NCBI GenBank assembly: GCA_010692425.1
Contig: JAAHHJ010000005.1
Coordinates: forward strand, 1 to 64,000
DNA from: Symploca sp. SIO3C6
GTDB taxonomy: Bacteria; Cyanobacteriota; Cyanobacteriia; Cyanobacteriales; Coleofasciculaceae
Direction of reading: 5' to 3'
Length of the DNA: 64,000 nt
Shown here: positions 18,018 to 25,371 of the stretch, in pieces
Layout of the letters: each line of letters opens with the position of its first letter
Numbering within the stretch: position 1 is the stretch's first letter
Notes under the pieces: generated by a model
Told to the model about the DNA's origin: nothing
Seen by the model: only the letters and a program-made list of their open reading frames with translations
Database searches by the model: none
Program-made: the position numbers and the translations under genes

Positions 18018-18326
18018 TTAAGCTGTTGCAGAGTAAGCACTACCAGTTGCTTCAGCAACATCATCAGATGTGAAGGTAACAAGATTTACTTCGGCTGTAG
18101 CATTATCACCTAAAGCGGTAGCTTCGCCGAAAGCGAATGCACTAGTGCCTGTAATATCAACATAAGCGTCAACATCAACAAATACATCTTTATCGAAATC
18201 AAGATTGACATCGACATTGATATCTACGTCGCCATCTACGTTAAAGGTGAAATCTTTGTAGTAACCACCACCAACAATTTTGGACTCTTCAACAACTTCG
18301 AGATAGCTTAGGTCAGAAATAATCAT
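18018..18326 (-). CDS. Asp-rich double-glycine leader peptide (bacteriocin/RiPP-like precursor)
   Basis: Small protein of 102 residues with no recognised enzyme domain. A leader of about 20 residues (MIISDLSYLEVVEE...) ends in VGGG, the double-glycine type cut by C39 peptidase exporters. The core begins YYKDFTFNVDG and continues as an alternating strand in which Asp recurs every second or third residue (DVDINVDVNLDFDKDVFVDV). It ends in an Ala/Thr-rich tail. GGAAG lies seven bases before the ATG. Two copies of the shared operator lie upstream (93 and 306 bp from the ATG), and a strong terminator follows. It has its own transcript, independent of the cupin-4 oxygenase gene beyond the terminator. 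Function is unknown; calcium binding by the Asp ladder is a guess. Confidence 0.75.
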   Translation of the reverse strand: MIISDLSYLEVVEESKIVGGGYYKDFTFNVDGDVDINVDVNLDFDKDVFVDVDAYVDITGTSAFAFGEATALGDNATAEVNLVTFTSDDVAEATGSAYSATA

Positions 18327-18419
18327 TGTTTTTCTTCCTTGTTATTGTTAGTTTGTTTGTCTGAAGTAAACTCAAACTTTGTTTGTACATGTCTAATATA
18401 GCTAGTATCATCTTAGTAT

Positions 18420-18436
18420 GGTTGCCACTTTGGCAG
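18420..18436 (-). promoter_or_regulatory. putative operator, palindrome GCCA-AAG-TGGC, before the Asp-rich peptide gene
   Basis: CTGCCAAAGTGGCAACC on the minus strand, 93 bp before the ATG at 18326. It matches the shared motif at all but the last base. Confidence 0.65.
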
Positions 18437-18632
18437 GTTTGTCGAAAAAAAATAGAGGCTTTTAAATTAGGGCTTTTCAGCATTATTGAAGGCATTAAAA
18501 ACTACTTAATCATCAAAAGTGAGTGGTGTTACTTGAAAATGTCGCCTTTGACAATACTAATGACTTGATAAATTCAAGTTGCCATAAATGGCAAAACGAA
18601 AATTGTCTTATTAGCAGAATATTGAACACACA

Positions 18633-18649
18633 TGTTGCCATGTTGGCAG
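18633..18649 (-). promoter_or_regulatory. second putative operator upstream of the Asp-rich peptide gene
   Basis: CTGCCAACATGGCAACA on the minus strand, 306 bp before the same gene. A weaker relative with a four-base spacer (GCCATAAATGGC) lies between the two at 18581-18592. Confidence 0.55.
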
Positions 18650-19017
18650 AAGTTTAATTTATTTTAAATCTGTTTAAATTCACTTTAATTCAGTGAAACT
18701 GGCTCTTTTAAGGAGAGTTTATAAAGTAAATATTAAGGTGTCTAAAATGTTGAATATAACAGGGAACAAGGATCTGGGAGCAGCAGATGACAGGTACTTA
18801 TACCAATTTCCTGACATGCTATACATCAATCCCTGCTTCTCAGTGTCTGGGAGCATGAGCGTCTGGGCTTGATCAGCATCTGTAGCCGACATCAACGAAA
18901 TCGATATTATTTGTCTGAGTAGGTAAGTCCTGAAAGTGTCTCTTAATAGACAGATAGAAGCCCCGACTAAACCTAGGTTGAGCCGGGGTAGCTTAAAAGA
19001 CACTGGATAAGCCAAAT
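18650..19017. other. intergenic region with an imperfect 28-bp palindrome
   Basis: CCCCGACTAAACC at 18961 onwards forms an imperfect palindrome reaching CGGGG at 18988. It may be the end of a degraded insertion element. The minus-strand frame at 18719-19015 has no recognisable domain. No gene is supported. Confidence 0.35.
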
Positions 19018-19040
19018 ATCCCTCTTTTTCTCAAAGAGGG
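19018..19040 (-). terminator. hairpin downstream of the FkbM methyltransferase gene
   Basis: CCCTCTTT (19020-19027) and AAAGAGGG (19033-19040) pair perfectly around five bases. It lies about 50 bp past the methyltransferase stop on the minus strand and is followed by ATATTT. Confidence 0.55.
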
Positions 19041-19088
19041 AGTGTCAAATTACTTATTCTCTGTGTTTTGGGGATTAACTGGTTAATG

Positions 19089-19835
19089 TTAACCAATAAC
19101 AGGTAACATCTCAGGATGAATAGCGATCGCATGCCCAACATGCCATCTGATATTAGGATAAGCAGCTTCTAGAGGTGTAATTTCATACCCTAGAGCTTTG
19201 ATAAAAGTGGCAATCTCCTCACTCTTGCGTTTGAAAGCCAAACCATTGCCATCATCTACCTCATAAATGATGATTGGTTTTAATTCATTTAGGGTTTGAG
19301 TCATACCCCTTAAAACCTCAATTTCTGCACCTTCGACATCAATTTTTACAAATGTTGGTGGCAGCAAAGTCTTCTGTAAGACTAAATCATCAATACAGAC
19401 GAGATCAACAGTCATTTCCCCCTTCAAATCAGGAGGTGTGCCAGCAGTAGATAGAGTAGCTCCTCCATGATGATGTGCCAGCAAAAGTTCTCCCCTTCCT
19501 GTAGTTTGGGAAACTGCTTTTTCTAGCAAAGTGACATTTGAGAACTCATTTAGCTTAATATTCTCTGTAATCCTGGCAGCGTTCTCTGGAACCGGCTCAA
19601 AAGCATAGACGTGTCCAGATTCTCCCACTAGCTTGGCAGCGATTACGGTAAAAAAACCAATATTAGCACCAATATCGTAGAAGATTCCCTCAGGTTTTAA
19701 GTAGCGTTGTAAAGCTTTCTGAAGCGGAAGTTCATAAGTACCTAGTCTACAATCCCGACTAGACTTATCCGCTGAGAATTTTAGTCCTGCACCTACTCCC
19801 TGACTAAGGGTGACACTTTGATTTGGGAAAATCAT
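19089..19835 (-). CDS. FkbM-family SAM-dependent methyltransferase
   Basis: 248 residues. The SAM-binding motif I is FYDIGANIGFFTVIAAKL (D54, G56), followed by VYAFEPVPENA (motif II acidic residue) and the FkbM-characteristic VKIDVEGAEIEVLRG block near residue 163. Family members O-methylate sugars, polyketides or other metabolites. It starts four bases after the stop of the 710-residue gene upstream on the same strand, so the two are co-transcribed. Together with the PIG-L deacetylase and TPR-glycosyltransferases it suggests modification of a glycan or glycosylated surface product. The substrate cannot be told. Confidence 0.88.
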   Translation of the reverse strand: MIFPNQSVTLSQGVGAGLKFSADKSSRDCRLGTYELPLQKALQRYLKPEGIFYDIGANIGFFTVIAAKLVGESGHVYAFEPVPENAARITENIKLNEFSNVTLLEKAVSQTTGRGELLLAHHHGGATLSTAGTPPDLKGEMTVDLVCIDDLVLQKTLLPPTFVKIDVEGAEIEVLRGMTQTLNELKPIIIYEVDDGNGLAFKRKSEEIATFIKALGYEITPLEAAYPNIRWHVGHAIAIHPEMLPVIG

Positions 19836-19839
19836 GTTC

Positions 19840-21972
19840 TTATACCTTTGCTACCAAGTTTTTTAAAACGCTACCCGTATCGTTACCCCATTCCCAGTTA
19901 GCAACAATACCAATACGGTTAATAGAAAGAGGCATTGCATCTGGATAAACATCTGTAAGGGCACGATAGAGTACCGGCTCATCATTGACGAAGGTAGTAT
20001 AATTCATGCCGTCAAAGACGGTACGGAGCTTATGGGGAATACCCCAATAAACTCGCCCTCCTACATTCGTCCAGACAGCGTCGTATAGCTCCTCAAAGCC
20101 GTTGAGATAGAAAAACGATGAAATCGAAGCGCCACCGTAACAATCATCCAGCCAGTTGTTGATGATCATATAGTTGTTAGCATCTTGCCAAAATATTAGC
20201 CCGCTGCGACCTTTTTCCCCTTGCCCTCGCCTAGCTCCAGGGGGTACAATCTCTACCTGTAGATCAACAAAGTTATGGTGATCCCAGTCAACAGTATAGG
20301 CGGTACGACCAGGATTATGATTTTTGGCATCAGCTCGCACTTTAGCCGTACTGTTTCCAGTTAGCTCAATTACCCCTACTCCCATTTGCTTATGCCAGGA
20401 CTTCCCACCGATAGTTGTGGTTTTTCCCATTAACTCTCCACTTGAACCAGCAAAATCCTCAGTAATCACTATCTTTTTACCTTCCACCATCCAGGGAGAA
20501 CCTAGTTTTAGGCTAGAAGGGATAGGAATGCTACGTGGATGAGCCTCAAAGGAGCGAAAATAGAGATTACTGTTAGCCTTAATGGCACCAATACCAACCC
20601 CTGTAGCATTTTGTAGGCGGCTATCAGTAAAACGCTTATTAAACAGCAATTTGCCATTGAGGTACAGGCTGAAGGTTTCACCATCATCCAATATCTGTAA
20701 GGAGTTAAGGGCTGAGGGTTGTAGATACCACAAATCACTAACTGCTAAAGTTTCCCACTTACCGTTATCCTGAATCTGAAGCTTACACTGTTCCCCATCT
20801 GCCAAAATACTCCAGAAGTGCTTGTGATCCTGAACACGCCAGAGAAGACGAGCGTCAGTCACCTTGGCAGATGTTTCAATCAGCAGATGGATCACTCCAG
20901 AGGGTGTGCTGCTCTCCAACACAGCTAGGCTGTGCATTTCCGTGGCTTGAGCACCATTGGCTGTTAATTGATAAGTTCCTTGATATACATCCCAACAGCC
21001 ACCCTTATCAGCTTGTGCACCAGCCAGTAAACCATCGCCAATTAGGTCATCTGCTGCCTGAGCTGTGCCATACCAAGCCCCGATTTCTGGAATTTGCGCT
21101 ATCTGAGTACCATAAACACGTGTATCGACTCGAAAACCACATTGTCCCAGAACACTTTGGTAAAAACCAGCATAAACTGTAGCGTCCTCATGGAAGGGAT
21201 CAATGGCAATCGGGCGCATGTTAGGATAGGCGGCAAGACCATGGGCATTGGGAACAGAAGCGGCATAGTAAGCTGCTCCCTTCTCCCGCAGAACTACAAT
21301 GTAATAAATCTGAAGATTTTGTAAGCCTTTAAATGCTGAAAGCAGATGCTTTCCTACAGTAGTCCACAACTCTCCATTTTCTGAGCCAGTAGCATGAACA
21401 ATAAATGAATTTCCCTCTACCAGTGGGTTAGTAGGAACTTCTTGAGGAAACCAACCCACTGCCAGGTTTTCATCTATAGATGGCAATTTAATTGGTTTAA
21501 AGTGTTTTGAGATTTTGGAAGTACTACGAATCCACCACAGGAGTCGTCGCAGCATCCATCTTTTGTGTTTACTAGAAGCCCAACGCCAAAGCCGCTTAGC
21601 TGGTTTGTCTACTTCAGGCCCAACTATCCAGCGATGAATTCGTCCCTTGAGTGACTCAATCCTTTCCATCTGGGAGGTATTATGACCATTGAGAAGAAAC
21701 ACTGCAAAGGCTAGTCCATTGGTGCGAGTGTAGGGGCCATAGGCAATACCCTGTCTTCCCCAGGCAGGTGTTAACAGAGGCTGTAGACGCAGTGCGCCAT
21801 TGTCAACAGCGATTTGCTTTTCTATGTCCACACCCTTACGCACTTCTCCGTTTGGACTCCTAGTTCCAATCGTCTTGCCAGCAGCACGATTGTCTGAGAA
21901 TGAGTCTGTTAAGGATTTTTTAGTTGTTTTTATTTGTTCGGTATATTTTGGTGGTAGCTGTTGAGTTTTCAT
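19840..21972 (-). CDS. large protein of unknown function with two LamG/DUF1080-like regions
   Basis: 710 residues; I do not recognise the protein as a named family. The first about 170 residues are basic, with a WRWASSKHKRWMLRRLLWWI stretch. A central region (about 170-330) includes YYIVVLREKGAAYYAASVPNAHGLAAYPNM. Two regions then look like concanavalin-type jelly rolls: about 335-475 (LLIETSAKVTDARLLWRVQD, LYLNGKLLFNKRF) and about 500-705 (GRTAYTVDWDHHNFVDLQVE, SGLIFWQDANNYMIINNW). Both resemble carbohydrate-binding or DUF1080-type modules. There is no signal peptide or membrane segment. It is coupled to an FkbM methyltransferase (four-base gap) and lies 100 bp downstream of the PIG-L gene, so a role in surface-glycan metabolism is likely but unproven. 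Confidence 0.75.
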   Translation of the reverse strand: MKTQQLPPKYTEQIKTTKKSLTDSFSDNRAAGKTIGTRSPNGEVRKGVDIEKQIAVDNGALRLQPLLTPAWGRQGIAYGPYTRTNGLAFAVFLLNGHNTSQMERIESLKGRIHRWIVGPEVDKPAKRLWRWASSKHKRWMLRRLLWWIRSTSKISKHFKPIKLPSIDENLAVGWFPQEVPTNPLVEGNSFIVHATGSENGELWTTVGKHLLSAFKGLQNLQIYYIVVLREKGAAYYAASVPNAHGLAAYPNMRPIAIDPFHEDATVYAGFYQSVLGQCGFRVDTRVYGTQIAQIPEIGAWYGTAQAADDLIGDGLLAGAQADKGGCWDVYQGTYQLTANGAQATEMHSLAVLESSTPSGVIHLLIETSAKVTDARLLWRVQDHKHFWSILADGEQCKLQIQDNGKWETLAVSDLWYLQPSALNSLQILDDGETFSLYLNGKLLFNKRFTDSRLQNATGVGIGAIKANSNLYFRSFEAHPRSIPIPSSLKLGSPWMVEGKKIVITEDFAGSSGELMGKTTTIGGKSWHKQMGVGVIELTGNSTAKVRADAKNHNPGRTAYTVDWDHHNFVDLQVEIVPPGARRGQGEKGRSGLIFWQDANNYMIINNWLDDCYGGASISSFFYLNGFEELYDAVWTNVGGRVYWGIPHKLRTVFDGMNYTTFVNDEPVLYRALTDVYPDAMPLSINRIGIVANWEWGNDTGSVLKNLVAKV

Positions 21973-22071
21973 ATATTAAATCTCTATCATGCTCTGGCTT
22001 AACTACAAAGTAAATATAGTTAGACTAGTATTTTTGTCAGGTTTAATTGCTGATTTGATTATTATCAATTT

Positions 22072-22893
22072 TTATACTTCGATTTTATATCGATAAAAAA
22101 TTTCTGTCTCTTGAAAAAAACATTTTAAAAACTCACCCTTCGACACATCACCTAATGTCAGCCAACGTGAATTATTGATGAGCCGCACCATCTGAGATTT
22201 GTGTTGCTCTAGGGCAGTACGTTTAAGCTCTAAAACATCTCCTATATAAACAGAGCATCTAAAATCATTCAAGAATCTCAATCCTGACCTCAAACTATCT
22301 TGCAAAAACGGTAGTAATTTTTGGCTTTCCCTTCCGCAATCAGTCCAAGGCCATTGATTCCAGAACCATATAGGATACTCATAAACAGTTGCATTGAGAC
22401 CAGATTGTTTTAGTGCAGACACCACAACTGTATTAGTAGCATTATGGTCTGAGATACCATCTTGATAGTAAGGAATAAAGATTTCTTCAGGCAGGTACTT
22501 GAGAATAATTTCTACAACTCTCTTGCTAGCCGCATCCTGATGATTAGCTAATGTGCCGTCTTTAACTTCAAGAAAGATAACATCACTTGCTTCAACTCCC
22601 AGCTTTTGAGCTGCAGCCAAAGCTTCACTAGCGCGTATAGCCTTTAACTTATTTGCTGGCATCAGATGGGAGTGAGAAGTAGAACCATCAGTCATAAAAA
22701 CAATTTTTACATCTGCTCCCGCTTGCTTTTTACGGATAATTGTTCCCCCACAGCCAAGAGTTTCATCATCTGGATGTGGTGAAAAGACAAGCGTTGAACG
22801 CTCCAAGTTATATTTCTCATATTGAATCATACTGCTATCCATTAAGGCTTTATACAACCAGCGCCCTGGAATTTTTAAAGATAAATTACCCAT
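22072..22893 (-). CDS. PIG-L/LmbE-family deacetylase
   Basis: Zinc-dependent N-acetylglucosaminyl deacetylase family member of about 273 residues. The metal-binding HPDDE motif is near residue 40 (LVFSPHPDDETLGCGG), and the second motif is SDHNAT near residue 150. These enzymes remove acetyl groups from GlcNAc-containing lipids, thiols or glycans. The frame extends 24 codons upstream to a TTG, but that part reads like non-coding sequence, so the first ATG is chosen. It lies between the TPR-glycosyltransferase gene and the 710-residue gene, all on one strand. Substrate unknown. Confidence 0.87.
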   Translation of the reverse strand: MGNLSLKIPGRWLYKALMDSSMIQYEKYNLERSTLVFSPHPDDETLGCGGTIIRKKQAGADVKIVFMTDGSTSHSHLMPANKLKAIRASEALAAAQKLGVEASDVIFLEVKDGTLANHQDAASKRVVEIILKYLPEEIFIPYYQDGISDHNATNTVVVSALKQSGLNATVYEYPIWFWNQWPWTDCGRESQKLLPFLQDSLRSGLRFLNDFRCSVYIGDVLELKRTALEQHKSQMVRLINNSRWLTLGDVSKGEFLKCFFQETEIFYRYKIEV

Positions 22894-23072
22894 AATTTTA
22901 GTATAATTTATTTTTTTGCAATGAGGGTTATTAATAGTTGATATTTTATCAGAAAGCTCCTTCAAAAGATTCTGAATTCTTTTCTTTCCATAATTTCACC
23001 GCACTTAGAAGTAATGACCAATGATGAATTTTGATAAAAGCATTACAAAGTCTCCCAAGAATAGGTTTTACT

Positions 23073-23107
23073 ATGAACCATGAACTATGAACTATGAACT
23101 ATGAACT
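23073..23107. repeat. tandem heptamer repeat ATGAACT, running into a coding end
   Basis: One ATGAACC unit followed by four perfect ATGAACT units. The array includes the stop codon (23099-23101) and the last codons (His-Ser-Ser) of the TPR-glycosyltransferase on the minus strand. Confidence 0.9.
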
Positions 23108-25174
23108 ATGAGCAAACTTGCCACACAGACTTTTGTACTGAGACAGTAAATCATCAGCAACCTTCTCGAACGAGAAAAGTTCAACTGTTCGTATACGCCC
23201 AGCCTGCCCCATCGATTTCCTTAGCTCTTCGTCGGCAAGAAGTTGCATGATAGCTTCTGCTAAGGCATTAGCATCACTGCGTTCAACCAGTTTCCCTGTC
23301 TTACCATCTTCCACCAGCTCTGGAAAAGCACCACTGTGGGTAACTACTACAGGAATACCCGCAACCATAGCTTCAGCGATAGGCATACCAAATGCTTCGT
23401 GGCATATTGATGGGAAGATAAAAATGTCAGTTTGTTGATAATACTTAGCCAAGTTTGAAGGTGGAACTAAACCAGCTAAAGATACTGGACTAGCTACATT
23501 AGTATCAACTTGACTATTCAACTGAGAAATCTGTTTTTTAAGATAACTTATCCAACTATCATCACTGTGAAATGAGGCTAAATCTGCAACTTTAGGGTCA
23601 TCACTCAACGCCACGAGATACTCGTAGGGTATTACTCCTAGTGGACCTACTAAAGTTAGTTGCGTCTCCGGATATTTGGCAATTACTTTTTTAAAAGCTT
23701 CTAATAATACATGCACTCCTTTTTCTGGACAAACTCTGCCAACAAAAAGCAAGCGCTTTACACTATTTTTATTGGTTAGATTCTGGTCAAGAAGATAGGA
23801 ATTAATAAAACGCTCAACGTTCACGCCATTGGCAATGACCTGACAACGTTGAGCAAACTGAGGAAAACGCTGGCTAATAGCTTTTGTAATATACTGACTA
23901 GGACCAATAACCAAATCAACTTTACTGAGACGTTTTTCAAGTGTTTTTTTATCAAGTTGTGAGAGCCACTCACAATGCATATGCAGGACAATTTTTATCC
24001 CCGGATTAAAAGCTCTTATAACCGGAATAAACTGGGAAAAATTGTGAATATGGACAACATCACATTGCTGCTTTCTCAAATCATAGGCTATCCGTAAAAT
24101 GTATCCTAGATAATAAAAACTAGAGCCAAATATAGGTAGTTTAGTAAGATTAAATACTGAAATTTTTTCCAGGTATTTAAGCAATAAGTTATCCTTATCT
24201 GTGGAGATATATCGATAATTTACTCCTTGATGAGATACTTCTTTAAAACTTTCTCCTGGTGTGTAGACTATGACATCGCAATCGGATGACAACAGACTCA
24301 CCAGCTCATAAGTCAAAATCCCAATCGAATCAGCAGGTTTGGGATAGTTTGTCATCACCATAGGCTGACCGATAAATGCTATCTTTAATCTGTCTTGGGA
24401 ATTTGCCTTCTTTAACTTGTTTTGCCTGCGCTCAAGTTGCTTTAACTTATTGTGAATTAATTTATTGTAAACCTCCGCGTCGCTGGCATTGAGTTCTAGG
24501 GCTTGTTGATAGGAATCAATTGCTTCTTCCAGCTTACCTTGTTCTTGAAATGCTACTCCTAAGTTGTAATGGGCAAGTGCCAAGCTTGGTTGTAGAGCAA
24601 TTGCCTGACGATAGTAATTAATAGCATTCTTCAAAGCCCCTGCTTGTTTCTGGCTAACGCCAAGATCATGGTTTAGGGCTGCGTAGTGGGTTTGTTTTTC
24701 TGGAGGGAGCTTTCCTAAAGCATGGAGGGCATTAGCCCAATTAACATCAGCTTCAATGCAGTCGGGCTGAACTTCAAGAGCTTTTTGATAGCAGGCGAGC
24801 GCCTGTTCCCATTTACCTTGTTGTTGTAATGTATAACCTAGGTTGTTGTGAACTGCTACCAACTTCGGTTGCATTGCTAAGACTCGATGGTAAGCTTTCA
24901 CTGCTTCTGGTAATTGACCTTGAACTTGGTGTAAATTACCTAAACTAAACCAAGTTTTGACAGAATTGGGCTGAGCACAGAGGGCAGCATTAAAAAACTT
25001 CTCTGCACTTTGATATTGCCCTACCTGCTGCGACAGCATGCCTAACCCATGTAATGCTTCTGGGTGCTTAGGCCGTATTTTCAGAATTTTACGGTAAAAC
25101 TGCTCAGCTTGAACTAAACGGTTGGCCCGATGATGTTGAACAGCAAGCTGGAGTACTTCAGAAACAGTCGCCAT
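23099..25174 (-). CDS. TPR-repeat GT4-family glycosyltransferase
   Basis: 691 residues. The N-terminal about 245 residues are six to seven tetratricopeptide repeats (for example NNLGYTLQQQGKWEQALACY). The rest is a GT-B glycosyltransferase of family 4: an N-terminal Rossmann half with DVVHIHNFSQF (about 370), the linker GPSQYITKAI, and a C-terminal half with RLLFVGRVCPEKGVHVLLEA and the nucleotide-sugar site EAFGMPIAEAMVAGIPVV (about 590). The TPR block is strikingly similar to residues about 755-1000 of the neighbouring giant fusion protein, pointing to a local duplication. The last codons and stop are made of a heptamer repeat. It probably glycosylates a protein or surface glycan; acceptor unknown. 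Confidence 0.9.
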   Translation of the reverse strand: MATVSEVLQLAVQHHRANRLVQAEQFYRKILKIRPKHPEALHGLGMLSQQVGQYQSAEKFFNAALCAQPNSVKTWFSLGNLHQVQGQLPEAVKAYHRVLAMQPKLVAVHNNLGYTLQQQGKWEQALACYQKALEVQPDCIEADVNWANALHALGKLPPEKQTHYAALNHDLGVSQKQAGALKNAINYYRQAIALQPSLALAHYNLGVAFQEQGKLEEAIDSYQQALELNASDAEVYNKLIHNKLKQLERRQNKLKKANSQDRLKIAFIGQPMVMTNYPKPADSIGILTYELVSLLSSDCDVIVYTPGESFKEVSHQGVNYRYISTDKDNLLLKYLEKISVFNLTKLPIFGSSFYYLGYILRIAYDLRKQQCDVVHIHNFSQFIPVIRAFNPGIKIVLHMHCEWLSQLDKKTLEKRLSKVDLVIGPSQYITKAISQRFPQFAQRCQVIANGVNVERFINSYLLDQNLTNKNSVKRLLFVGRVCPEKGVHVLLEAFKKVIAKYPETQLTLVGPLGVIPYEYLVALSDDPKVADLASFHSDDSWISYLKKQISQLNSQVDTNVASPVSLAGLVPPSNLAKYYQQTDIFIFPSICHEAFGMPIAEAMVAGIPVVVTHSGAFPELVEDGKTGKLVERSDANALAEAIMQLLADEELRKSMGQAGRIRTVELFSFEKVADDLLSQYKSLCGKFAHSS

Positions 25175-25371
25175 GCTTAATCCTCATTGCTTACAGACTC
25201 TATTGCTAATTAGTTGCTCAAAAGGCGGTTCATTGTTCATCGTTCATGGTTCATTGCAATCAACTATGAGCAATTAACCATTAACAAATCGGCAGCAGTT
25301 TTCTTTATTTATACCCGATCAGAAATGGAAAATACTGCCGATTCCTGTTGCTCACAAACTACCTATTAGGA

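Noticed and set aside
18719-19015. Minus-strand frame of 98 codons left of the FkbM gene
   Set aside because: No recognised family, no start signal; overlaps an imperfect palindrome, so more likely degraded mobile DNA.
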